64,000 nucleotides of DNA from an uncultured Corynebacterium sp. (lineage in GTDB: Bacteria > Actinomycetota > Actinomycetes > Mycobacteriales > Mycobacteriaceae). The stretch covers positions 1-64,000 of the forward strand of contig NZ_CAMIGN010000007.1 in NCBI RefSeq assembly GCF_946221935.1. Direction: 5' to 3'. The notes under the pieces are model-generated. The model had not been told where the DNA came from and made no database searches. It worked only from the letters and a program-made list of their open reading frames with translations. Position numbers and translations under genes: made by a program. Positions 25,950 through 34,277 of this stretch are shown piece by piece (position 1 is the stretch's first letter; each line of letters opens with the position of its first letter).

Positions 25950-27635
25950 ATGTCAAGAAACACTGCACAAGGAACCCTGGAGGAGCTGTTTTCGCGCACC
26001 AAGAACCTCGATAGCGCGGGGTACGGAGCATATAAAAAACTCGCGGGAGCCTATAGCGAACCCGGCCTGACAGTTTCCATCGACCACGTGCAGGCCGATC
26101 CCTATGCCAGCCCTTCCAAGGTGCGACTCATTCTGCCGATGAGCGCCGCGGATATTCCTGCGCACCTCGTTAGTGATGCCACCGGCAGGGTAGCGGTCGC
26201 CGATTTCCTGGCCCGCCGAATCCAGACAGAGCGCAACCGCCCGAAGAACGTCCACATCGGCGACATCGGTCAGCAGGTTCTCGAACGTACCCACGTGCTT
26301 GTCACCCCTGATCGTGTAGAGGCCCGCCTGCTGGTAGGGCTGCCCGCCAAGGGGCGCCGTATTCTCGGCCGCCAAGCCGCGCACCTCCTGGCCGACGATC
26401 TGCCTGCCCTTGCAGATGATTGTTTGCGCTATGACCGTTTCGCTCCTGCCGACGCCGCAGCGCTCGCAGACCACGTGGCTCTTCTGCGTGACCAAGAGGC
26501 TCTGCGTGCCCAGCTGAAACCTCGCAAGCTCGTTGCTTTTGTCGGCAACGGCGCCATCCTTCCGCGCGCCGCAGGCGATAGTGATCGTCCTCTCGCCACA
26601 GCCCAGGCCACAGCCTTCCAGTCGCCTGAATCGCTCACCCAAACCTTCGAACTCCCTAGTGGTCGCACAGTCACCGGCATGGGCATCCCGGAGGGGCTGA
26701 CCGTTATCGTTGGCGGTGGCTATCACGGCAAGTCCACTCTGCTCCGCGCTCTGGAACGTGGCGTCTATCCCCACATCGCCGGCGATGGTCGTGAGTGGGT
26801 TATCTCCCGCGCCGACGTCGCCAGCGTCCGTGCCGAGGACGGCCGTCCTATCACCGGCGCCGACATCTCGCCGTTCATCACCAACTTGCCCACCGGCGCC
26901 GATACGCGCCGCTTCAGCACCACCAACGCCTCGGGTTCCACATCGCAGGCAGCCAATGTCGTCGAAGCGCATGCCTCGGGGACATCATCGCTGCTTATCG
27001 ACGAGGACACTTCGGCCACCAACTTCATGATCAGAGACCGCCTGATGCAGCGCCTCGTGCCGAATGATAAAGAGCCCATCACCCCGTTTGTGCAGCGCGT
27101 TCGCTCTTTATACGACGCCACCTCGGTCTCCACCGTGCTGATCGCTGGCGGCTCGGGTGCTTATCTGCAACTGGCCGATACCGTCATTGCAATGGATGCC
27201 TACCGTCCCAGCGATGTCACCGCCCGTGCCCACGAACTCGCGGGGGAGGAGGAGCTGTCAGAACAAGAAGGGTTCCAGCACATCACCGCTAGCCGCATCT
27301 TGGCTCGCGGCGCCTTGAAGTCGCGAAAGCCTCCCAAGCCACGGGGGCTATCCACCATTAGCGTGGATCGCTCGGAAATCGATCTAGCAGCCGTTGGCCA
27401 ACTCGTTGCACCCTCGCAGACCGCCGCGATTGCTGCGGCGCTGGCTTGGCTATCGAAAAACGCCGACGGCCAGACCCCGCTGGTGGAGCTGGTCGCGAGG
27501 TTGGAGCGACGCATCACCGAGGATGGTCTGGCCGTTTTGGCGCCCGGGCGTGATCACCCCGGGCATTTGAGCCGCCCACGCGGGGCGGAGATCCTGGCAG
27601 CAGTAAACCGCTACAGGGAGCTAAAGCTCGCTTAG
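25950..27635 (+). CDS. Predicted ATPase of the ABC class (PF09818-type)
   Basis: 561 aa soluble protein. The N-terminal ~245 residues belong to the ABC_ATPase family's unique region, followed by a P-loop GGGYHGKSTLLRAL (about residues 255-268) and SSLLIDEDTSATNFMIRDRLMQ, which acts as Walker B. The C-terminal part contains a signature-like stretch (VSTVLIAGGSGAYLQLADTVIAMD). No membrane helices or transporter partner. The function of this family is not established; an RNA or stress role has been suggested by analogy only. The ends of this gene and the phosphodiesterase overlap by 4 bp. Confidence 0.88.
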   Translation: MSRNTAQGTLEELFSRTKNLDSAGYGAYKKLAGAYSEPGLTVSIDHVQADPYASPSKVRLILPMSAADIPAHLVSDATGRVAVADFLARRIQTERNRPKNVHIGDIGQQVLERTHVLVTPDRVEARLLVGLPAKGRRILGRQAAHLLADDLPALADDCLRYDRFAPADAAALADHVALLRDQEALRAQLKPRKLVAFVGNGAILPRAAGDSDRPLATAQATAFQSPESLTQTFELPSGRTVTGMGIPEGLTVIVGGGYHGKSTLLRALERGVYPHIAGDGREWVISRADVASVRAEDGRPITGADISPFITNLPTGADTRRFSTTNASGSTSQAANVVEAHASGTSSLLIDEDTSATNFMIRDRLMQRLVPNDKEPITPFVQRVRSLYDATSVSTVLIAGGSGAYLQLADTVIAMDAYRPSDVTARAHELAGEEELSEQEGFQHITASRILARGALKSRKPPKPRGLSTISVDRSEIDLAAVGQLVAPSQTAAIAAALAWLSKNADGQTPLVELVARLERRITEDGLAVLAPGRDHPGHLSRPRGAEILAAVNRYRELKLA

Positions 27636-28693
27636 AGAACCTGGAGCTTGTTCTTCTTTACAACGTCTAGGCCGCGGGTCGGGTAATCGGTAATGAGGCC
27701 GTCCACCTTAGCGTCGACCATGGCCTGCATGTCGGATTCCTCGTTCACGGTCCACGGCAGAACCTGCAGCCCCGCAGCATGGGCGGAAGCCACGTTCTCA
27801 GGGGTGACCAGCTTGTAGTCCGGGGATAGGATTTCCGCGCCCAACTGCTTAGCGGCCTTGTTCACATCGCCACCGAGCTTGTCGTAGTCAACGTCACCGA
27901 TCCACTTGGAGCCGGATTTCCACGTGGTGGCGTCATAAAGAAGAGCGAGAGAAATGTCCGGCTGAGCCTTGCGCACAAGTGGCAAGGAGCGCCAGTCGAA
28001 AGACTGGATGGTGGTGCGAGAGGTTGCCTTGTTGTGGCGGACGACCGGCAGAATCGCGTCGACAAACTCCTGCGGTGTGGCAGACTTCTCGCGGTTCTCG
28101 GCCTCGATCTTGGTTTCAATGTTGAAGCGCATCTGCGGATCGGCGGCAGCAATATCGAAGACGTCCTGCAGCTGCAGCAGCTTGTTCGACTTCTCGGCCT
28201 TAGCCTCGGGGAATCCCTTCAGCACCTTGTTGCAGTTCAGAGTCTGCAGCTGGTTCCAGTTCAGCTCGTGGACGAGCTTGCCCACGTAGGGGAACTCCGG
28301 GTCGTTCTCGGTGGCTGGCTTGGTATCGGTGCATTTGTCGGCCTGGATTTCCGGATCGTGCCATACAACCGGGGTTCCGTCCTCAGCCAGTACGATGTCC
28401 AGCTCGAGGGTGGATACTCCCATCTTTAAAGATTCTTCAAAAGCCTTGCGGGATTCCTCGGTGTACTCGCCGCGACCGCCACGGTGCGACTGCAGGTCGA
28501 AGCCCTGCTCTTCCGGCTGAGGTTTTGAGGAACCTGTTACGGATGAACCGATGGTGAGATTAAAAGAGGAGCCGGCGACGGAAGAACCGATGCTGGAGTT
28601 GGTGGCGGCAACTGCGGTGCCAGCGGAGCCGATAGAAACGATGGCGGCCACGGCTGCGGCAGTGGCCTTGCGCCAGGTGAGGGGTGTCTTCAT
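27632..28693 (-). CDS. Secreted glycerophosphodiester phosphodiesterase
   Basis: 353 aa with a Sec-type signal peptide (MKTPLTWRKATAAAVAAIVSI... cleaved near AVAA). The mature GDPD domain shows SHRGGRGEYTEESRKAF (catalytic His-Arg and Glu), LELDIVLAEDGTPVVWHDPEI (metal-binding Glu/Asp and second His), and NIETKIE. It releases glycerol-3-phosphate from deacylated phospholipids outside the cell, a source of phosphate or glycerol. Residues ~28-55 are a Ser-rich repeat (IGSSVxGSS three times) before the domain. ATG follows AGGAAAGC. Confidence 0.92.
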   Translation of the reverse strand: MKTPLTWRKATAAAVAAIVSIGSAGTAVAATNSSIGSSVAGSSFNLTIGSSVTGSSKPQPEEQGFDLQSHRGGRGEYTEESRKAFEESLKMGVSTLELDIVLAEDGTPVVWHDPEIQADKCTDTKPATENDPEFPYVGKLVHELNWNQLQTLNCNKVLKGFPEAKAEKSNKLLQLQDVFDIAAADPQMRFNIETKIEAENREKSATPQEFVDAILPVVRHNKATSRTTIQSFDWRSLPLVRKAQPDISLALLYDATTWKSGSKWIGDVDYDKLGGDVNKAAKQLGAEILSPDYKLVTPENVASAHAAGLQVLPWTVNEESDMQAMVDAKVDGLITDYPTRGLDVVKKNKLQVL

Positions 28694-28792
28694 GCTTTCC
28701 TAACTGGGGGAGCTATTTGTTAAAAGATCATGCGTCTACTGTGAGACAACGCACATGAATTTAACAAGGATTCAGCTAGTCTGCAGGACGAG

Positions 28793-29395
28793 CTAAATCC
28801 ACCCATTCGTCTTCGCCACGTGCGCCGCCTCGTAGCGATTTCCCGCACCTGTCTTCGACATAATGCTGGAAATGTGATTGCGCACTGTTCCCGGCGACAG
28901 GTGCAGCGCCTTGGCGATGGAGGGGGAGCTCTTACCCTCGAAAAGCTGCTGACACACCTCGGTCTCACGTTCACTAAGGGGATTATCGGGCGTCAATAAG
29001 CTTTCCTGGGCAAGCGTCGGGTCGATAACGCGCAGGCCGGCATGGACCCGTCGGATAGCATCGGCGAGCTCCTCGGGAGGCGTGTCCTTAACGATGAATC
29101 CGTCCACGCCAACCTCCATGGCACGTTTCACGTACCCGGCCTTGCCGAATGTCGTCACGATCAGGCAGCGGCACCGATTCCCGGCCAGCTCCTTTGCGGC
29201 ATCGATGCCGTTCAGCCCGGGCATTTCGATGTCCAGCAGAGCCACGTCGATGGGCTGCTCCTGCGCGAGAGCCACGGCCTCAGTCCCGGTCGCACATTCG
29301 GCAACGACTTCGATGTCCGGCTCCGCATTCAGCAGTGCGATCAGTGCCCCGCGCACCAACGATTGATCCTCGGCAAGTAGTACACGAATCGTCAT
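28793..29395 (-). CDS. LuxR/NarL-family response regulator
   Basis: 200 aa. The receiver domain has the acidic pair DQ near the N-terminus, the phospho-acceptor Asp in VALLDIEMPGLNG (about residue 54) and Lys in FIVKDTPPEEL. The C-terminal HTH is LSERETEVCQQLFEGKSSPSIAKALHLSPGTVRNHISSIMSKTGAGNRYEA. Its start overlaps the histidine kinase stop by 4 bp. Together with the kinase and the ABC-2 transporter it forms a DesKR/YvfTU-like module, in which the regulator normally controls the adjacent exporter. Confidence 0.93.
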   Translation of the reverse strand: MTIRVLLAEDQSLVRGALIALLNAEPDIEVVAECATGTEAVALAQEQPIDVALLDIEMPGLNGIDAAKELAGNRCRCLIVTTFGKAGYVKRAMEVGVDGFIVKDTPPEELADAIRRVHAGLRVIDPTLAQESLLTPDNPLSERETEVCQQLFEGKSSPSIAKALHLSPGTVRNHISSIMSKTGAGNRYEAAHVAKTNGWI

Positions 29396-30516
29396 CGGGC
29401 GGCCTCCTCGGCCACTGCGCTGTCGTCGATCAGCTCGTCGTCGTCTTCCATGGCAATCAGCACGGTACTCAGGCCCCGTTCGCGGCGCACAATCAGCTTC
29501 CCACCGGCTTCCTCGACCCGTTCACGCAGGCCGGCCAGACCGCCTGTACCCTGCGTGGCCTCGCTGTTAAATCCGCTGCCGTCGTCGGTGACCTGCAGCT
29601 TGTCGTCAGTCACGCTCACCCAGCACGTGCTCGCCCCGGAGTGCCGCACCACGTTCGTCGTTAGCTCGCGCAGGCCCCAGGAAAACACTGTGTCGTGCGC
29701 GCCCGGTGCTTTCAGGAGTTCGGGTAGATGCGCGGTGACGCCCTTAGTGTCCAAAGCCCGGCGCGCCGCCTGCAGCTCGCCGGCGAAGGTGGGTGTGCGC
29801 ATTCGGGTGACCGTCGAACGCACCTCCGCCAAGGCTAGGCGGGAGAGGTCGCTGATTTCCTTGAGTTCCTGCTTAGCCTGCTCGGGGTTGTTGTCCATTG
29901 CCCGTCTGGCGACCTCGGACTTTAGGTTGATCACCGTCAGCGAGTGACCCAGCAGATCGTGCACGTCCGTTGCGATATCCTCCCGCTGCTGCGCCAGGTC
30001 TAGCTCGTGCCGCAGTTTGTGGCGGGATTCATCGTATTGGCTGAAAATCCCAAGGGCTACGAGCATCAGTGGCATGACGAAAAGGGTGAATGCAGCCCAG
30101 GTAAGGTCGTCCGGCGACCAGATCCACACCGCGACGATCCCGAGTACACCTGTCGCCACCACGATCGGCAGCGCCTTTCGCAGTGTCACCGTGAATCCCA
30201 ACATCGCGGCCAGGTAGGGGGCAAAGGCCACCGAGCCAGTTTGCATCGCTGGCACGCTGGCCAACGCAATGGCTAGCAGTATGCCCCAGCGCAGCAGTGC
30301 CCGCGCTAGTGTTCCCCAGGCGCGGGGGGAGTATCGCAGAGAGCCGAAGGCGTAGAAGTAGAATGCGCCGAAAACCAGCAGGCATATTGTCATCCAGGCT
30401 TTCGCCGTAGTGGCGAATCCTTCCCCTGTGTAAACCTGCAGAGCGACGGGCACCAGGAATATCAGCCATATTGAGGCAAAGATGGCGGAATTTAGCTGGA
30501 AGCCGCCGGGGCGCAT
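29392..30516 (-). CDS. Sensor histidine kinase, HisKA_3/DesK type
   Basis: 374 aa from the ATG at 30516, which overlaps the permease stop (TAATG) and has AAGGGACG as ribosome site; a longer frame upstream lacks support. About five to six membrane helices (residues ~10-160) precede the dimerisation domain with phospho-His in ATDVHDLLGHSLTVINLKSE and the HATPase motifs LRELTTNVVRHSG and DDGSGFNSEATQGTGGLAGLRERV. There is no large extracellular domain, so it probably senses the membrane itself. Confidence 0.92.
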   Translation of the reverse strand: MRPGGFQLNSAIFASIWLIFLVPVALQVYTGEGFATTAKAWMTICLLVFGAFYFYAFGSLRYSPRAWGTLARALLRWGILLAIALASVPAMQTGSVAFAPYLAAMLGFTVTLRKALPIVVATGVLGIVAVWIWSPDDLTWAAFTLFVMPLMLVALGIFSQYDESRHKLRHELDLAQQREDIATDVHDLLGHSLTVINLKSEVARRAMDNNPEQAKQELKEISDLSRLALAEVRSTVTRMRTPTFAGELQAARRALDTKGVTAHLPELLKAPGAHDTVFSWGLRELTTNVVRHSGASTCWVSVTDDKLQVTDDGSGFNSEATQGTGGLAGLRERVEEAGGKLIVRRERGLSTVLIAMEDDDELIDDSAVAEEAAR

Positions 30517-31277
30517 TAGCTTCGTCCCTTGTCTCGCTTGCCCATCAGCAGGCAGAAGCCTACGAAGATCGCCGTCCATATTGCGATGCTAACCCAGGCG
30601 TACCACATCGGGTCGAACAGTAGCCCTTGATCGAGCAATTGTGCGCCTTCTGCCAGCGGCCAGCGCACCAGCGTTACCGCGCCGTACATGGGGGTGAAAC
30701 GTCCCACCTGCAGCAGCGTTCCGCTCAGTGGCATGAATACGTTGCCCGCGAAGGCGAGAATCACGATGGAGGCTGTGGCGATGGCCACTGTATTTTCTTT
30801 GGGGATCAGCAATGTCCATGCCAGGCCGTAGAATCCGAAGGGAATGGCACACAGTGCACATGCGATGAAGCTCAGTATCCACTGGTCAGCTTGCATGTGT
30901 GATTTCGTCAGCCCTCCGACAACAAACACTGCCGCTATCGGCAGCACTGCGCGCACGGTGATGCTTAAGGTAGTGGCGAAGGCGAGCTGCCAGGGACGCA
31001 GGGGTGTCAGCGCCAGCTGCCTACCCCATCCGCTGCGGCTATCGGTTACGGCAGATCCCGCCGCGCCAACTGCGCCTACCACGCCCGCGTAAAAGGCCAT
31101 ACCCAACATGACGAAGGCGGAGACGTTACCGCCGTTCATTTCCTGATCGCCGTAGTCCTGCAGTGCGCCGAAGATCAGGTAGAAGAAGATCGGTAGGCCG
31201 ATGCTAAAGAAAAGGGTGGTCATGTCCCGGCGTAGGCGCAGTAGCTCGTGACCGGCGAATTTCAGTGTGGTGCTCAT
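30516..31277 (-). CDS. ABC-2 type transporter permease
   Basis: 253 aa with six predicted membrane helices (first at ~22-40, last at ~230-247) and the ABC-2 family loop between helices 4 and 5 (PFGFYGLAWTLLIPKENTVAI). Pairs with the ATPase encoded immediately upstream. Likely an exporter of a lipid, peptide or antibiotic; substrate unknown. Coupled to the kinase by a TAATG overlap. Confidence 0.9.
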   Translation of the reverse strand: MSTTLKFAGHELLRLRRDMTTLFFSIGLPIFFYLIFGALQDYGDQEMNGGNVSAFVMLGMAFYAGVVGAVGAAGSAVTDSRSGWGRQLALTPLRPWQLAFATTLSITVRAVLPIAAVFVVGGLTKSHMQADQWILSFIACALCAIPFGFYGLAWTLLIPKENTVAIATASIVILAFAGNVFMPLSGTLLQVGRFTPMYGAVTLVRWPLAEGAQLLDQGLLFDPMWYAWVSIAIWTAIFVGFCLLMGKRDKGRS

Positions 31278-31279
31278 GG

Positions 31280-32197
31280 TTAGGCCTCCGGGGTTTCGTT
31301 CGTCAGTGCGAGGAACGTGTCCTCCAAGCTGTGGCTGGTGATATCGAGGTTGCGGGCGTCCGTTTCCGTCAACAGGTACCGGGCAACTGCGTCGGAGTCT
31401 TCCGTCGATATACGCAGGCGACGGCCGTTTGTTTCGCTACTTGTGACGCCCGGTAGTCCCGACAGATTCGGGAATCCACTGGGGAATTCGGCGCTAACCA
31501 CGCGGTGGGAGCTCATGTTTCGTAGCTCGTCGGTGGTGCCGTCCGCAATGATCTTCCCCTTGTTCATAAGCACAATGCGCTGGGCGAAGTTATCGGCTTC
31601 CTCCAGGTAGTGGGTGGCGAAGATGATCGTGCGCCCTTGTTGGGCCTGGTTCTTCATGGAGTCCCAGAAGCGGTGGCGCGCGCCGGCATCCATCCCCGCG
31701 GTTGGTTCGTCGAGGATGAGGATGTCCGGATTGCCGAGGATGGCCAGGGCGAAGCGGATGCGTTGTTGCTCGCCGCCGGAGCATTTGCCTACGCGGCGCT
31801 TGTAGATCGGTTCCAGATTCGCTTGCTGGATTACTTCTTCAATCGGCAGGTGCTCCGGGAAGGCAGCGGCGATCATCTCCACCGTGTCCTTCACGGTCAG
31901 TTCGTTGAGCAGGCCGCCGGTCTGCATTAGTGCGCTGATGTTTTGGTTATATATCGCTTGCTTGGGGGAGTGTCCCATGACCTTAACTGTTCCGGCGGTC
32001 GGGGTGGTCAGCCCTAGGATCAGGTCCACGAGTGTGGTCTTTCCCGCGCCGTTGGTGCCCAGCAGTGCGACGATCTCTCCTGGGCGGATGGTGAGGCTAA
32101 CGTTCTTCAGCGCGTGCACTGGCTTACTGAAACGCGGAGTGAAGGTTTTGCTAATTCCGGCCACTTCAATGGCGTGTGTTAGCTGTCTTGTGTTCAT
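31280..32197 (-). CDS. ABC transporter ATP-binding protein (DrrA/YvfR-like)
   Basis: 305 aa using the ATG at 32197, where homology to the family begins (EVAGISKTF); an upstream in-frame extension to 32281 runs through the promoter and operator and is rejected. Walker A LLGTNGAGKTTLVDLI, signature CSGGEQQRIRFALA, Walker B ILILDEPTAGMDA and the switch His (FATHYLEEAD) are all intact. First gene of the four-gene exporter-sensor operon, 2 bp before the permease. Confidence 0.93.
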   Translation of the reverse strand: MNTRQLTHAIEVAGISKTFTPRFSKPVHALKNVSLTIRPGEIVALLGTNGAGKTTLVDLILGLTTPTAGTVKVMGHSPKQAIYNQNISALMQTGGLLNELTVKDTVEMIAAAFPEHLPIEEVIQQANLEPIYKRRVGKCSGGEQQRIRFALAILGNPDILILDEPTAGMDAGARHRFWDSMKNQAQQGRTIIFATHYLEEADNFAQRIVLMNKGKIIADGTTDELRNMSSHRVVSAEFPSGFPNLSGLPGVTSSETNGRRLRISTEDSDAVARYLLTETDARNLDITSHSLEDTFLALTNETPEA

Positions 32198-32254
32198 GAT
32201 TTTTACGCTAGTTCGCCAGCGAAAAGTGTGTACATCTTTTTCATCATGATTTGG

Positions 32255-32274
32255 CCCATGACGTTTGTCATGGG
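32255..32274. promoter_or_regulatory. Perfect palindrome, candidate operator of the exporter/two-component operon
   Basis: CCCATGAC-GTTT-GTCATGGG is a perfect 8+8 inverted repeat, 58 bp upstream of the ABC ATPase start and 82 bp upstream of the divergent GT87 gene. NarL-type regulators bind such spaced dyads, so binding by the adjacent response regulator is a natural inference. There is no T-tract, so it is not a terminator. Confidence 0.6.
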
Positions 32275-32355
32275 ACTGCAAAAAGTTTCTTGAATTTTTC
32301 TGTTGCTAGGTCGTGGTAACAGGGAATCCGAGATGTGCGTTTTAGAGTAAACGAG

Positions 32356-33669
32356 ATGAGTGTTACAGCTTCCGCCAGCGCGCACGGCGCCTCCAAGAGG
32401 TTGCCGGGCGTTTTTGGTGCGTTCGTGGCTTTCGCCCTTCTCGCCGCGTATGCGGTCTACCGGCTAACCTTGCCGGAAGTCCGTGCCTCTTGGTTCACCA
32501 ATCTTTTCAAATGGCCCACAGACTTCAAGGTCTACTACAACGCCGCACTGGCGTTGAACCAGGGTGACGATCTTTATTCCCACCCCTTCGTCGGCGGCCT
32601 GCCGTTTACCTATCCGCCTTTCGCTGGTGTGATTTTCAAGGTTCTGCCGCTGGCCTCCTTCCATGTTGCGGCCAGTATTTGGCTGGCACTCACTGCAATG
32701 GTGCTATTGGCTGTGATCATCGGCGTTTTCCGCGAGCGTGGCTACGCCTGGTCACCGGGGATGATCCTTGTTTCTTTGACGGCGCTCGTCGCCTCGTTGA
32801 ATCTGGCCCCGATCTTCGGCACGTTCTTCTGGGGTCAGATCAATATTTTCATCATGGGTCTGGTGGGCCTGGACTTCCTACGCAAGCGCTCGGGCAATAG
32901 GGGCGCCGGCATTTTCAGCGGTCTTGCGGCCGGGATCAAGCTCACTCCGGCATTTTTCTACCTACCCCTGCTGCTGGGGAAGCGTTGGCGGGCCATGATT
33001 TACATGACCCTGTCGATCCTCGCGACCGTTGTAATCGGCTACCTTTTCATCCCGGATGCTGGCGATTTTTGGAAAACCAAGATTTTTGAAACCAACCGCA
33101 TCGGGGTAAAGGACAACCCTGGGGCACAGTCCCTCGGTGCGGTGCTGTATCGCCTGGGCTGCGACAGCTCCGCGGTGTGGCTGGCCTGCGCCGTGGCGAT
33201 CCTCGCCCTATTCAGCATCGCGGCACTGGGCTGCTACCGCCGCAGCAATTATTCGATGATCATGGCCCTCGGTGGTGTCACTGCGTGCGTTATCTCGCCG
33301 TTTAGCTGGTATCACCACTGGGTGTTCTTGGTGCCGCTCTTTGTTGTTTTTCTTGACGCCGGGTTCCAGCTCGTACAGGCCGTCTCGGACAAGGTGAAGG
33401 GAGCGTTGGGATGGGTTGTTGAGCAGCTGCTGAGCTTTGCCGTAGTGGCCGTTTTGACGATAGTGTTCCTGCCTTTCGTCAGCAATGCCACTTCTCGCCG
33501 GTTCGGCTTCTTCGGTCAGGGCGTGGCTCACGACAACCCGATTTTCAAGGGTAGTTTCACCTTTATGGGCGTGGCCTTCATCGTGCTGGCTGCTGCGTAC
33601 TACGCGGTCCGGTTTTTCACGGACCGTCGCACTACTGGAACCGAGCGCGACGCTGCTGATTCTCTGTAG
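32356..33669 (+). CDS. GT87-type polyprenyl-phosphate mannosyltransferase-like membrane protein
   Basis: 437 aa with about ten membrane helices and a GT-C fold. The first loop has the DFKVYYNAALALNQGDDLY segment typical of GT87/DUF2029 alpha-1,2-mannosyltransferases (acidic Asp of the active site), followed by PFTYPPFAGVIF. Later FSWYHHWVFLVPL is also family-like. In corynebacteria such enzymes add branches to lipomannan or arabinan using decaprenyl-phosphate sugars. Start chosen at 32356; a GTG 21 bp upstream is possible. Confidence 0.85.
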   Translation: MSVTASASAHGASKRLPGVFGAFVAFALLAAYAVYRLTLPEVRASWFTNLFKWPTDFKVYYNAALALNQGDDLYSHPFVGGLPFTYPPFAGVIFKVLPLASFHVAASIWLALTAMVLLAVIIGVFRERGYAWSPGMILVSLTALVASLNLAPIFGTFFWGQINIFIMGLVGLDFLRKRSGNRGAGIFSGLAAGIKLTPAFFYLPLLLGKRWRAMIYMTLSILATVVIGYLFIPDAGDFWKTKIFETNRIGVKDNPGAQSLGAVLYRLGCDSSAVWLACAVAILALFSIAALGCYRRSNYSMIMALGGVTACVISPFSWYHHWVFLVPLFVVFLDAGFQLVQAVSDKVKGALGWVVEQLLSFAVVAVLTIVFLPFVSNATSRRFGFFGQGVAHDNPIFKGSFTFMGVAFIVLAAAYYAVRFFTDRRTTGTERDAADSL

Positions 33670-33711
33670 AGGTGCGCTCGGCAGAGTGTTTGGTCTGCCG
33701 AACTTCTGACG

Positions 33712-33740
33712 TTGACGACGCCTCACATGTGAAGTACAGT
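33712..33740 (+). promoter_or_regulatory. Promoter of yefM-yoeB
   Basis: -35 TTGACG (33712-33717) and -10 TACAGT (33735-33740) are separated by 17 bp. A 10-bp perfect palindrome TCACATGTGA (33723-33732) lies in the spacer and the operator dyad overlaps the -10. Confidence 0.65.
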
Positions 33741-33750
33741 TTCCTGTACA
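33734..33750. promoter_or_regulatory. YefM-type operator
   Basis: GTACAG-TTTC-CTGTAC is a 6+6 inverted repeat containing TGTACA at 33745-33750. TGTACA is the core of the E. coli yefM-yoeB operator palindromes, so autoregulation by the YefM-YoeB complex is likely here as well. It overlaps the -10 and lies just before the AGGAGG ribosome site. Confidence 0.6.
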
Positions 33751-33761
33751 GGAGGTGCGCT

Positions 33762-34016
33762 GTGAAGACGTTTAGCTATACCGAGTCCCGCGCGAACTAC
33801 GCGAAAGTGCTCAGCGATGTTGTCGACAATCGCGAGGAAGCTATCATCACCCGGGCTGGACACGAGGATGTCGTGATCGTTTCGCTCTCCGAGTACGAAT
33901 CGCTGCGAGAAACTGCTTACCTTCTGCGCTCTCCCGAAAACGCTCGTCGCCTCCTCGGTTCCATCGAGAATCTGGAGCGGGGGCGCGGCACCCACCACGA
34001 CCTCATTGAGGACTAA
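33762..34016 (+). CDS. yefM: Antitoxin, YefM/Phd family
   Basis: 84 aa from a GTG preceded by AGGAGG (33750-33755). The N-terminal KTFSYTESRANYAKVLSDVVDN and EEAIITRAGHEDVVIVSLSEYESLRET match the YefM/Phd fold that binds DNA as a dimer; the C-terminal segment (NARRLLGSIENLERGRGT) is the toxin-neutralising tail. The stop overlaps the toxin ATG (TAATG), typical of coupled type II toxin-antitoxin genes. Confidence 0.93.
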   Translation: MKTFSYTESRANYAKVLSDVVDNREEAIITRAGHEDVVIVSLSEYESLRETAYLLRSPENARRLLGSIENLERGRGTHHDLIED

Positions 34017-34276
34017 TGATTCTCGTTTGGGATGAGTCTGCTTGGGAGGACTATTTGTGGTGGCAGACAGCGGATCGCCGCACCCTGAAGAGAATTAACC
34101 GGCTGATTAAGGATATCGCCCGCAACGGAAACGAGGGTATCGGCAAGCCTGAAGCCCTCAAGCACGGTCTATCTGGCTATTGGTCCAGGCGAATTACTGA
34201 CGAGCACCGCCTGGTGTACAAAGTATTGGACGGTGAGATTCGCATCGCGGCTTGTCGATACCACTACGGGGGCTGA
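34016..34276 (+). CDS. yoeB: mRNA-interferase toxin, YoeB family
   Basis: 86 aa, normal length. It is a RelE-superfamily ribosome-dependent mRNase: WDESAWEDYLWWQTADRRTLKRINRLIKDI, then GKPEALKHGLSGYWSRRITDEHRLVYKV and a C-terminal ACRYHYGG. The catalytic Glu, Arg, His and Tyr of YoeB can all be matched (EALKHGL, RRITDEHRLVY, RYHY), so the toxin looks active. Located at the left edge of the restriction region. Confidence 0.94.
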   Translation: MILVWDESAWEDYLWWQTADRRTLKRINRLIKDIARNGNEGIGKPEALKHGLSGYWSRRITDEHRLVYKVLDGEIRIAACRYHYGG

Positions 34277-34277
34277 C

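Noticed and set aside
32198..32281. N-terminal extension of the ABC ATPase
   Set aside because: It runs through the palindrome and promoter region, is Lys/His-rich without family similarity, and lacks a ribosome site.
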